Below are positions 23,539 through 35,400 of a stretch of 64,000 nt of DNA, piece after piece (the stretch's first letter is position 1; every line of letters starts with the position of its first letter). Source of the DNA: Phorcus lineatus (taxonomy: Eukaryota; Mollusca; Gastropoda; Trochida; Trochidae); contig OV121088.1 in NCBI GenBank assembly GCA_921293015.1, positions 16,095,645-16,159,644 of the forward strand, read 5' to 3'. The position numbers and the translations under genes were made by a program. The notes under the pieces are model-generated. The model worked only from the letters and a program-made list of their open reading frames with translations, was not told the DNA's origin and did no database searches.

Positions 23539-23855
23539 TAAAGGGACAGAAGCACGTCTCACATTGTGTTTCCTAATTGCTAGACTATGTATAATCAAAG
23601 GAAGCAGTTTCAAATGAATGTACCATGATCGGTTAAGCTATGCGAATCCATTTTCTTACCTCAAATGATTAAAAGGTGTTCACACAAAAATAGCCAACAG
23701 TAGTTTTTGCTTGTGAATTATCTCCTCTACAACCACGGATGGTTATCATGACTAATGAGTTGAAACAATCTTTCTGAAGATAATACAATTTGCATACACT
23801 TACTTTTTATTTTGATATTATAGAAATATAAAAAGTGCCACTGCTTCTTTAAGAA
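23539..23855. repeat. Interspersed repeat family R1, copy 2
   Basis: Starts near 'CTTAAAGGGACAGAAGCAC' and ends near 'AGTGCCACTGCTTCTTTAAG', which are imperfect inverted repeats of each other. This gives a MITE-like length of about 315 bases. The interior shares 'ACCATGATCGGTTAAGCTATG' type sequence with 38.70 kb and 'TACCTCAAATGATTA' with 63.5 kb. Confidence 0.6.
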
Positions 23856-24116
23856 TCTATTTCAGTATAATTCACACAAACACTGCATTTATAACGCAAA
23901 CTTCATATACAAAGGATGGTTTCTTCAATCTTGAAATGGGTAAAGCAAATTCGCTCAATATGGAACATGTTTTAAAATTTGAACTGAACGAAAGACGTCA
24001 GATAGTCATGGCACCGGTGATTAGATAAAGCAAGACTAATATTCACAGTTAATAGGTTCAGTTGTATATGTGATTTCTACGTGGTTTGGCTAAAATCAGT
24101 TGACAATACCGTTGCT
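23856..24116. other. Non-coding stretch
   Basis: Nothing recognised. Confidence 0.3.
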
Positions 24117-25144
24117 ACATGTTTATGTTATTAGACGATTGTACTTTCTGTAAATAATAATTGTGTTAAAACATTTTTTCCATTAAACTGAAGAAGCACC
24201 TTTTAATTATATTTTTTGATGAAACAAATAACATTATGATAACCAGTAGAGAGTAATTTGCATCAGATTTATACAACTCGACATGTCGGTAAAATATGAA
24301 ACTTGATTTTTCACCATAAGAAATGTCCGTTTCCTCGAAGTGATTGCCAGACACACATCAGGGAATTTTCAAGACGAATAATAGTGTTTTTTTTAGGTTA
24401 AATGTTGATTATTTAAGCACGTGTATATCAGCTCGTTCCAGTCTTAAACCACGCAAGTTCCTAATTCGATAAATCGAGGGTTAAAATACCTGACTGATTC
24501 GCGAGATGCGACCAAAACGATATATGGGGATGAAACTAGAGTTTTATAAAGATATCATTTAGTTATTTATATATTTAGATATCATTTAGTTCGATCATAA
24601 ATCATTAATCATTAATGAGACAAGACAAAGACATGTATATGATATTAGACGATTGTACTTTCTGTAAATAATAATTGTGTTAAAACATTTTTTCCATTAA
24701 ACTGAAGAAGCACCTTTTAATTATATTTTTTGATGAAAGAAATAACATTATGATAACCAGTAGAGAGTTATTTGCATCAGATTCATACAACTCGACATGT
24801 CGGTAAAATATGAAACTTGATTTTTCACCATAAGAAATGTCCGTTTCCTCGAAGTGATTGCCAGACACACATCAGGGAATTTTCAAGACGAATAATAGTG
24901 TTTTTTTAGGTTAAATGTTGATTATTTAAGCACGTGTATATCAGCTCGTTCCAGTCTTAAACCACGCAAGTTCCTAATTCGATAAATCGAGAGTTAAAAT
25001 ACCTGACTGATTCGCGAGATGCGACCAAAACGATATATGGGGATGAAACTAGAGTTTTATAAAGATATCATTTAGTTATTTATATATTTAGATATCATTT
25101 AGTTCGATCATAAATCATTAATCATTAATGAGACAAGACAAAGA
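24117..25144. repeat. Tandem duplication, two 514-bp units
   Basis: The first unit runs from about 24117 to 24630 and the second from 24631 to about 25144, in direct orientation and nearly identical (a handful of substitutions and small indels). Each carries the same 62-residue minus-strand frame, which has no domain and probably is not a gene. Each also has an internal direct repeat of 'GATATCATTTAGTT'. The high identity points to a recent event. Confidence 0.93.
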
Positions 25145-26074
25145 AAGACAAGTTATTTTCTTTATCTCAAGTAGGATTTTGTAGGTCTTTGGTTAAGGAT
25201 AATCTGACTTAGGGTCGCACAAATGTGCAATGGACGTCAGCACCTTTATATCATTGGTTTTTTATCAGAACATGCTATGCTATCTGCTATGGTCTAAACG
25301 GCTGTTCGTTTGATATGTTTGTACCAGGATTCATGTTTATTTTAGAGTTTGAATTAGACTACAGTGTATCTACCTTGTATAGGAGAAAATTGACTACCTG
25401 TGGGTTTGACAGAAGTAAAGGTTTTTTGAGTTCTTAAGGGATTTATCTTACGATGGTAATGTTATTTGTTAACCGTTTTTGTCATCTATTCGTATGGACT
25501 AAATGAGTCAAAGCAGCATTGAGAATTGGGATAAACTTTGTAAATCATACAGCACAACGAGTTCAATATCAACATTGTTTAAATAAATCAATTAAGACAG
25601 CATATTATTAATGTTTCCTATTTATGGAACTTTGTTAAATTAAGTCAGTTCACTGACGTCAATAAGACAGAATAAGCTAACCATATGACTCAGACTAAAA
25701 GTGATTGAGTAGTGGCCTACTTAAAGGGGAACATTAAGCATCTAAGGTTTTACCTTATAAAACCGTTTTATGTACTACAAATATCCCACTCTATTCTGTG
25801 TGTCATTTGGATTTCCAAATGTGTTTTGTTCAGATTTGTTTTAACTTTTTCATTATATTTCCGTATGGTTTTAGAGTGTATATAAATCATCTTCAAATAC
25901 TTCTACATATATGTATATACTGTTTCGTTGTAAACAAAATTGGAAACTTTTGTTACAGAAGTATTGGTACGCAGCTATTCATAAGTAAATTATGCTGTTT
26001 TTATATTTTCTTTCAATAGTACTTTTTAATATGCTCGTGTATAATAAGTGACATCAAGAATTTATCAGTATAGA
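25145..26074. other. AT-rich non-coding stretch
   Basis: Short open frames only (70 and 73 residues), hydrophobic by base composition, with no start context or domain. Confidence 0.4.
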
Positions 26075-26167
26075 TGTATCATCCCAACTGCGGATCCGCC
26101 CGATCTTAAGATGGGACGCGTCCCAACTTGGGATTCCAAGTTGGGACGTCCCATCTTGAGATGGGTC
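26075..26167 (+). repeat. Left palindromic terminal repeat
   Basis: This holds TGTATCATCCCAACT, then palindromic units built on GATGGGAC and CCAAGTTGGGAC. It matches the reverse complement of 29098-29191 with a few differences near 26090-26100. Confidence 0.85.
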
Positions 26168-29097
26168 GGGGGATACTAAAACATGTTAATAATATTCATA
26201 TTTCATAATGAATTGTGTCAGTAAAACATGTTTTTAGATAATTTTGTTCTGTTCTTTTCACATCTACGAAGAAAAAGTGATTTGATGTTCATTTACTTCA
26301 CTTTCTGACTCGGTTTCATTTGTTATCGTGTACGAACGATTCAACACTACTCAAACAATTATAAAGTCCCATTTGATTACTGATTGAATCACAAAACAAA
26401 ATCAGATCAATATATAGATTTATATTTAGATAATAGTTTTCAGCATTTTTCAAACGACCAATACATGCGTACATGTAGATCGAACAGCTGTAAACAGAGA
26501 GAAACCAAACGGCTCCAGATTTCACAGAGACATATTTGTTTCTTAGTTTCTTTACAAAAAGGTGGTATAAACTTTTAACAAACAAAGATATGAAGTTATT
26601 CTAATACAGATCCAAGTTTTACAACACTAGTGATAAATTGCTTTTTTAAAAATGTATATTTAAAAAACGTACCTGTTACAAAGAAATGAATAATCCATGC
26701 AAAAACCTTCTATAAGCAGAAATTAAGGTACTCTCCATCGTTACAATCCAGCACTGAATACACTGAATGTGTCAATGTGACAGCTTGGCATGACAGAGGA
26801 AGAATGATTGGGCACCAATTTGCCCACCGTAGGTAGTGTTAGGCTAATACAACATAAGGAGACACCATAAGCCCGTGTTGTTTTAACATATTATTATCTT
26901 GTTTATCTACTTTGCGACTTGGTTGAATGTATCAAATGTAAAAAAAATTAAAAGTTCCTATAATCAAAGTCTGGTTCCCAACATTTTAGATATTTTCCAC
27001 TAGTGCCAACTTAGGACTTGAATATTCCCTAGTAAATCATATCAATATACTAAAATCTATCTTAACAGCGACAAATCTTTGTCACAGAGTGCTGACGAAT
27101 TCCTAATAATATCTGTTTATCATTTCATAAATGATACCAAAAGATTTTTAAAGCTCTTTCCTAAAATTTGTACCAAATGTTAGGTAGACAAAGCTTAATA
27201 TAAATTTGAGTTTAGTAAGAATAATTGCAAATGTATATTTCCATCAATGTACTTGATATCTTAATCATTTTATGTTTGTTTCAGGAAAAGAATTTATATA
27301 GGCATTTGCTGCCTGTTTGTTCATACTTTTTCCTTTTTGTATATAAATTTTATATTGTGTAACACATGTTTTATGGAAATAAAATACTGTTTAAATCATA
27401 GTATTTTACTTCCTAAAAATTATATGATTACACATATTGCATATTCCCATACAATGAAATATGATAATATTTTACAATAAGCAAGGACAGTTTCAATATC
27501 AAATTTGTATAAGAAATGACAGTTTCTATATCAAATTTGTATAAGCAATAACAATATGAATCATTTAGTCCTCTGAAGATAACACATTAGAACATATATG
27601 TCAGTACAAAATAACTCGATAATTTTTAGTATATCAATAAAACTTCGTTGATGTGTATTTAGACATCTAATGCCTTTTTTCGGGGGGACATGTTAAGTAG
27701 CATATTTAAGATAACAAAACGATTAGTTAAGTAAACTTTCAGCTCTAAAACAACAGTTTTACACTGAAATGTAATTCTTCCCTCTCACCTACTCATCTTA
27801 TTTGACTTAGTTGATCGGTTGATTAACTTATTAGCAGTAACAACACACAGCAATTCTCTCAATTCAACGCTTCTAACAAGCCTAGATAGACCTTTGTGCA
27901 TATAAAAACAACCTTTTTATACTGAACAAAATCATATGTTACCTCGTGTTAAGTAGAAAATATTTTTTTACTCAACTCTGTATCCTGGTTTGTGTCAAAA
28001 AGTCTTGTGAAGGTAAACAAAGTTTATTAATGAACTCAAAGTCTACAAACTCCGTTTATAATCTTCTTTTAGTACATGTATTGATAAAAAGGAGTTGAAG
28101 TAATGTATTTCTAATGATGTTAGATTTCATTTTGGTTACTTTACATGATAATCGTTCTGTTTATTAAAAAAATATTTTGAATATATTCAGTTTGGCCAAA
28201 AAACTTTCATCGAATAACAATACAATAACAATAAACATAAATATTTAATCACGTCTGCTTCCTATCAGTGATATTGCCGATAGGGGCCAATGCCTTGATA
28301 AATAAGAATGATAATCATTGACTAAAACAACAAACGCTCGGCGTCTACCTTAGTGTAACTAGCATGCTCATGTACAATTGGTACCCATTCTTGTCACTAA
28401 TTGGAAGGTGACACACAGGTATTGGTGTCATAACCGAACCGGATGTTTACCAAAATACCTTCTTTCGGACCCCCTCTCCCCCCTCCACCCACCCCACACC
28501 CTTCTCTGAACTACCAAGCAGGTATGTTTGCCATTTGCACCACGACACTGATCAGATTAGGTTCGATCGGAAATATGAGGAGGCATAACTGGATTTATTT
28601 ACTGGACATCTTATAAGCATTGACGGAATACCACTTATAGGTTAGTGTTTGTGAATTATGCTTAAGAAACATAAAATCTTAGATTCGACTATCAAACACA
28701 ATGAGTACATTGAAATCATGCTTAACGGAACGGTTTATGTGTAAGAATTTGAACTGATTAGGCATTAGCATTCTTGGTATTCACTCCCAGTGGGTTTTGA
28801 GTGTATATTTCTTTTTTTGTATTTGTTAACATGCTGTCACAATCAAAAAAATATAAGAATATAATGAAATAATTTATAAAATTGTGTATAATAATTACTT
28901 TTGAAATCGTATTGTACTATGATGAAAGACTCGTATGCGATGATAGATAGATATAGCCAATAAGTCATTAAAATCAACATAAAATCAAAATCTCTGTCGA
29001 GGGCCTTAAATCGCTTATATAAATGATACATGTTATCATGTTATTACTAAATTCAACATTAGAATAAGAATATTATGAACATGTTAAAGTATTGGCT
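26168..29097. other. Interior of the foldback element
   Basis: No transposase or host exon is recognised. It contains a polypyrimidine run near 28463-28507, a 36-bp direct duplication with 'ATATCAAATTTGTATAAG' near 27487-27545, and short domain-free open frames. Confidence 0.4.
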
Positions 29098-29191
29098 GTC
29101 CCATCTCAAGATGGGACGTCCCAACTTGGAATTCCAAGTTGGGACGCGTCCCATCTTAAGATGGGACGCGATCCCAAGTTGGGATGATACA
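29098..29191 (-). repeat. Right palindromic terminal repeat
   Basis: Inverted copy of the left terminal repeat, ending GTTGGGATGATACA at 29191 and followed by TAGA. Confidence 0.85.
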
Positions 29192-29195
29192 TAGA

Positions 29196-29684
29196 TATCT
29201 GAACAAAAAGGAAAGTAATGATGAGAATAAGCGACGTTGGTATAACTGTTTATTATACATTAGCATTGTTACGGTTATATTCACGTTCAAGTATGTGATC
29301 CTGTGCAATGTAGATAATAAGCGACCTTGATATGACCATTCCATACACTGAAATATTATCCAGACCACTGACATTTAGTAGATACAGTTAATTTTTTTAC
29401 AGACTAATTTTTACAAATTATTAATCTTAATAACAATTTTAATGTCACCTATATTGATTATGTAAAAAATATTTACATTTAATAGCAAAATGTATTAAGA
29501 AAGCCATAACTATTAATTAACATTGCAATAAGTTGGACAAAAGGTTATACCTAAGTTTTACTAGTGTCTAACAACGGTACTTGAACTGGATTGCAGGAAA
29601 CACTCTCCACAGCTTACCTTTAGATAAGATACCATAACCTATTTACTTGTTCCACTTATACTGTGGTTAAACACTGTGAACAAT
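29196..29684. other. Upstream region of the C4-like gene
   Basis: AT-rich sequence before the start codon. A splice-acceptor-like 'GGATTGCAG' ends at 29596, so a separate 5' untranslated exon is possible. No convincing TATA box or initiator was identified. Confidence 0.35.
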
Positions 29685-31411
29685 ATGACTTTGTTGTATT
29701 TGGTAACTCTGATACTTTCTATTTATGGTGTTTACGGGTTGATGCTTCCCATAACAAAACCTGATGGCAGTCTTGACGTCTCCAGTCTCATGAATCACAT
29801 TGCCTTACTGGAACAAACGCTGGATTCCAAAGCCTCAAGTAGCGAACTCTCAAGATTAGAAGGTACAATGGCATCCTTGGGTAATTTAAATCAGTTGAAA
29901 TCGGACCTCGCAACGGCAGTTGTTGAATGGAAAGCAACACAGACTAAACTTCAGAACACAGAAATGAAGCTAAATAATGCCCTGGAGGAACTGAGAGAAC
30001 TAGATCAAGTTAAAACGGAGATAACAATACTACAAAACCAGGTGAAAGAACTTAACGGCGATTGTATATGCAACTCGACGAGCACTATAGAAAAGTTAAG
30101 CAAAAGTATTCCGACAATAAAATCTGAGGGAAACAAGACCGATGTCTCTGTTCTCCAGTCTGATGTGGCCAATCTGAAAACAGCCATCTTCCACCTTCAG
30201 TCAATACATAATAGAAGTGGTAAGTCTTTTTTTGATTAAGAAATCTATACCAATTTACCTCGCGTGCGTTTAATCTTATACCCAGTTTTATAGGTTATGA
30301 TGTAGGTCTTTTCCCTTTAATATTTTAAGTTCATTCTAAAAGTGAATCAAGTTCCAATTTCTTTATAAATAGCTTACAGGGTATAATGGTTTAAGGATAA
30401 AGAGGGTTGCTGTTTGCGATGCCAGAAAATGTCAATATACTAAAAAGCACCACAACAATAGAATGGTTAATGATGCTTCCTGTTCTAGATACATTGTGTC
30501 CAGGAAAAAGAGCCATCACCATGGTGATCTTATTTTACAGTAAATGATGTTTTTAAAGTTGTTGAAAAACCAAGCACCATTAACTTAACAGGCTTATACA
30601 AGTTTGTCAATTAAATAGGGTATCAGGGCCATGCTTACAAATGTGTTGAAATTTGGAGCAGAAGTTAGTATTTTATCATATAATATCATAAAATTTATAT
30701 TCTATTCTGTCAACAGGTCATGCAGTTTTCACTAGATGGGGAAGAACATCGTGCCCTGATTCAAGCAAAATAATATACAAGGGTAGTGTACATATGTAAA
30801 GTTTTAAATCCTTAAATGGTATAAAATATATATTTAGACGAAATCAAGCTCTCGTTTTTTTGCTGATTCACATGTTTATACACTTCTTGAAAGATTAAAT
30901 ACAAGAGTCATGTAATATCAGAAAGCTTTTCTTCTCAGGCTACAGTGGTGGAACGTGGTACAACGACCAAGGAGGGTCCTCAAACATTCTCTGTTTACCA
31001 GAACATCCTATATACGGCAACTACACACCAGGCCATCAGACCTATACTTCCCACATCTTTGGAACAGAGTATCAAGCTAACCAGGGTCTTCCCTTACATC
31101 ATCTCCTGGATGAAGACATGCCCTGTGTAGTGTGTGAGAGCATCACAAGCAGCACGGTTATAATGATTCCGGCAAGGAAGACGTGCGAATCTGACTGGAA
31201 CGTAGAATACTGGGGTTATCTCATGGGAGGCTATCAAACCTTCGCTTCTGCTGAGTACATCTGTGTCGATGTTGATGCCGAAGCTCGACCAGGAGGCGCT
31301 GCCAACAAAGAAGGTCAGAAGCTCTACCTGGTGGAGTCCAGGTGTGGAGCCCTCCCATGTCCACCTTATCAGGACAACTGGGAACTCTCATGTGCTGTGT
31401 GTTCAAAATAA
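29685..31411 (+). CDS. Secreted short-chain collagen C4-like protein, three exons, 357 residues
   Basis: Exons are 29685-30219, 30717-30782 and 30939-31411 (stop TAA at 31409-31411). Donors are GTAAGT and GTAGTG, acceptors are CAACAG and TTCTCAG, and both introns are phase 1. Translation starts at the ATG at 29685; the in-frame GTG nine bases earlier would not start a eukaryotic gene. Residues 1-18 or so are a signal peptide (MTLLYLVTLILSIYG...). Residues about 30-175 are a Leu-rich coiled coil with a central CIC. The C-terminal domain (about 180-357) has 'FTRWGRTSCPDS', 'YSGGTWYNDQGGS', 'CLPEHP', 'MPCVVCES', 'CGALPCPPY' and 'CAVCSK', the hallmark order of the family first described in sponge collagen C4, with ten cysteines. 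Sequons NST, NKT, NRS and NYT suggest N-glycosylation. There is no Gly-X-Y collagen tract; the coiled coil probably takes over oligomerisation. The molecular role of the family is not established; secretion and disulfide bonding are inferred. Confidence 0.9.
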
Positions 31412-31746
31412 TTGTCACATATAATTTTATCATCCATTGACACATGAATATATCTGTGCAGAGTTTCACTTTCACTTGATATTTGCACTAAAATACAGTG
31501 GTAAATGAACAAACATTCGGTATGCAGCAGTACAAACAGATCCAATGTACAAACAAATAGAAAAATGTAAATTCCATGTAAACATACATATACATAATAC
31601 TTACGCTAAATTTGAAACGCAGATGCATAAAATTTTTTCCTAAACCTGAATATATATAGAATCAGAAGATCAAGTGTATGTGCAGTGTTTGCATTAGCAT
31701 TATCAAGAGAAAAGTCTTTTGAAAAGAAATATTTTACATATATTCT
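31412..31746. other. 3' flank of the C4-like gene
   Basis: Probably contains the 3' untranslated region, but no AATAAA was seen here. The first canonical AATAAA downstream lies at 31962-31967, inside the tandem repeat, so poly(A) site placement is unresolved. Confidence 0.4.
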
Positions 31747-32486
31747 TTTATTACCCATATGGTTAATTATAAGCGGTGACATATTTTCAATATGAGCACA
31801 TGTGCACATATCACTTTTGCCTAGCAACGATTGTTACAGAGCGAGTTACCGTCTTACGTCGTCTGTGACGTCATAAAACCATTGTTCGTGACGTCACTGT
31901 AGCGGGCCGCCGGAAAGGAAGCAGGCCGCATTCCGTGTGTTTAAAATGAAATAGAATCGGAAATAAAGAAATTATAACCCTCGGAAGTGTGTCATATGAC
32001 TTTTACGAAACTCGTGCGAATTTGTGTATAACCCTCGCTCTCGCTCGGGTAATACAAAAATTCACACTCGTTTCGTAAAAGTCATATGACACACTTCCTC
32101 GGGTAATAATCTCTATTTATTACCCATATGGTTAATCATAAGTGAGGACATATTTTCAATATGATCACATGTGCACATATCACTTTTGCCTAGCAACGAT
32201 TGTTTCAGAGCGAGTTACCGTATTACGTCGTCTGTGACGTCATAAAACCATTGTTCGTGACGTCACTGTAGCGGGCCGCCGGAAAAGAAGCAGGCCGCAT
32301 TCCGTGTGTTTTAAATGAAATAGAATCGGTAATAAAGAAATTATAACCCTCGGAAATGTGTCATATGACTTTTACGAAACTCGTGCGAACTTGTGTATAA
32401 CCCTCGCTCTCGCTCGGGTTATACAAAAATTCGCACTCATTTCGTAAAAGTCATATGACACACTTCATCGGGTAATAATCTCTATA
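31747..32486. repeat. Two tandem 369-bp units, each with a long hairpin
   Basis: The unit starting near 31747 repeats at 32116 with about 95 percent identity by eye. Each has a GC-rich part with CRE-type TGACGTCA sites (for example 31867-31874) and 'GTAGCGGGCCGCCGGAAA'. A hairpin with arms of about 57 bases then follows (31974-32030 with 32050-32106, and again at about 32343-32477), with the loop sequence 'CCCTCGCTCTCGCTCGGG'. The start motif TTACCCATATGG recurs at both unit starts. It has no coding capacity. It looks like a foldback element that duplicated in tandem. Confidence 0.88.
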
Positions 32487-35400
32487 TATCTATGGAAAAA
32501 AATAACCCTAGATTGGAATAAGGTGACAAAATACTTACATGGTTTGTAACAGGTTCGTATAAGTCCTTGACCTGTAACCTTGAAGAGGAACATTTTACTA
32601 AAGGTTCTAGATTAACCATTAACCAATAAGTGTAGGCGTCCCAAAAATCTTGGTTGATACATAAGCCAAGGGTCATAACCACAGAAAGATTCATCACGCG
32701 CATCACTAATATATACCAAAGGCATGTTCCAAGTTCAAGGGTATAGAAACATCCACTATCCACTTTAAATTGGGTTGTCTTCGTTATTGAAATCAATCCA
32801 CTCATTGGTAAGGTACATCTTGGTGACTTTGCCATTAAGAACCAGCATGTTAAGTCTGTCTTTATCACTGTCAGTTTGACATTTTAATAGTTTCGACACC
32901 ACAAGGACACAAATCATGAACAAACACAATGGTTCATCTTTATTTTACCATGAAAATCACTACTCCACTACTTTTATTTATTATTTTTAACTATTGATAT
33001 GTGACATTAAGACCTTGTTAGTAGTGGATAAGACATTGAAATTAATTTCGATTTGAATATTGAGATCTTAAAACATATACAAATCAGTACATTTCAGTTT
33101 AACCATAATGTTCATAATATTTGCGGGGAATACGAATTCTTAATGATAAAAAACTCATAAAGTTTGAAATTAAAATTAAAAGTTAATAGATGAATATACA
33201 TTCTGCCCTGATCAAAACTTATGTCATCTTTCATCATAGTTTGTTTTCCTACTGAAAGAAACGTAATAATGTATCGTGCATAGTTTGATTAAATGTGTAT
33301 AAACATAACCCAGTCAAACCTCTTAAATCTATAAAATTTGACATTTTATTTAAAAGTTTTGTTTGAAAACATAATTATTTAAATGATTGAGTTAATAGCA
33401 CTGTCAAACATCATTTCAATGTCAACTAAATGTCAATGAAATACAATTGTATAAGTGAAGTTAGATATGTTCACTGTCTCATTGTAACACGAACTTTATA
33501 CTTAAACGGTTTTTCATCTCGTTAGAGATGTAATTAGAAGGTCATCTCTAGCGATAGAAATGTTAATTGACAATCAACAACTTTGGTGTCAGTAATAGCT
33601 ATCAATTATTCTATCACCGGCAACATCAGTAGACACGTTATAAAAGATTAAGTTGCTTTTACGTCAAGATTATACATCCATTATTATTCGTTCTGCGCAT
33701 TATCTTTTCGCTAATGCAATGTTTGTATACGATGTATTTAACTTCGCGTTCAATTAACATGTTAAGCGAATCCTTTTATCATAATGACTAGCTTTATGAC
33801 CAATTTCACAACCCAATCCGACAGGTACATGTATGTTTCAATGTATGTTTTCCATATTGCGAACATATTTTAATCAACATTCATCTCGTTTTAAGGAAGA
33901 CGGGTAGATAAAATGTTAGGGTCGATGGTGTCCTGTACTGTATGTTCATGATAGATAGATATTATTTATTTTCTCCATTTTGAAGATACAAATGAATATA
34001 GGTATAAATTCTGCATTTGGCAAAATATGTAAAATATATCATCATCGTCCTATATACTGGCAAAGGTAATGACATATAGGGTATCTAGAAGGTAATCGAA
34101 TAGTTTATAAAGTGAACATTGGATGTGGGGGCAAAATTGAATTACAATATCATATGCATATGTTCAAGAAATACATTCTTGTGATTGAACGAGTAAAGTG
34201 CTGACTCGTATCAGAAATCAATATCATAAGAACAATCAGAGTTAGCTAGTGGTTTTAGGGTTTTTGATAAGGTCACAGATATTGTAATGAATAGTATATT
34301 TTTAGAATACAAATAAAAAGTGATTTTCGTATGTAAAAAATATCAATGCGGAAGTAAATCTAGTAATAACTGCTAAAGTTATGTACAATTGTAAACATCT
34401 ATTAAGGAAGACATATGATTCTATTTATGTTCTACTTGCTCTGTTTACATAATAATTTTTAAAGTCCGTATTCTTAAAGGGTTGTTAGCAAACCATACTG
34501 ACATTCTTGGTGATTTATTAGACACGATTAGAGATTGATTTAATAAAGGTGTATATATTTGAACTTTATATAATAATTTGGAATTTTCCAATAGTCCTTT
34601 TCAATTCCCTTGAAACCTATTGACTAAAAATGTTAAAAAGACTACTGAAATGGAGTATCCATTGTTCAAATCTATTAATGGTTAATGACTCGGGTCCCAT
34701 TTATCAGATGAGGTGCTGCTAATCAATGTAAAGGTCAAACACAACAGACGGTTTACCGCTTGTTAACCTTTGCCTTAAATTGTCTTTAAAGATATGGAAT
34801 TAAGAAAAAAAGTTTGACATCTTTGCACTATTGCAAAACGCATACGCGGTTTTGTTCAGGCAAAAAGAGGTTATCAGGGAATAACCCTTAAAATTTAGAA
34901 ATTTTTCCTGTATTACATTGTGATTATACGAATCTTCGTTTCAGCATGTATTTTTTGTTGTGTTATACGCTCGATTTTTATAAGCATTTTTTATTGCTCC
35001 ATTTCACTGAACATATGAATGTGTGCGGTATAATCTTAAACTGTGGATATATCTTTCCTTGTTTTTCCTTCAAAGGCTACCACTCATTTCTTGTTTGCAT
35101 TTTGAAATAAACGATGTCAAAGCTATACATCACATTATGGGAACTGCACGATAATTACTGAATGAAGCGCAGACAAAATAAACTCCCTCTCTCATGGACA
35201 GATCAAAGTTATCTCTTCCATGACTTATGTCCACCATTCGATGGTGATTTGGGGTAAAATATGTTTACAACATTCACTAAGGAAGGATTGTGAGTATTGT
35301 TTTGTTATCAGGTTCAACTTAAATTATGATTATTTGAGAATTTTTCTCTTAGCTACTATGGATTGTAATGTTTAACATTTTACGCATGTTCTTACGTTCT

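Larger units (their letters stand above)
26075..29191. mobile_element. Foldback-type element with palindromic terminal inverted repeats
   Basis: The ends are inverted copies, about 93 bases each (26075-26167 and 29098-29191), beginning TGTATCATCCCAACT. Each is itself built of nested palindromes of the motifs CCCATCTTAAGATGGG and AACTTGGNATTCCAAGTT. The direct repeat TAGA flanks the whole at 26071-26074 and 29192-29195, a likely 4-bp target duplication. The interior of about 2.9 kb is AT-rich and has no recognisable transposase. Alternatives are two separate palindromic MITEs in opposite orientation, but the shared outward ends and TAGA favour one element. Confidence 0.7.

Noticed and set aside
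32482-32868. 128-residue minus-strand open frame
   Set aside because: Overlaps the end of the hairpin repeat and shows no domain or exon structure.
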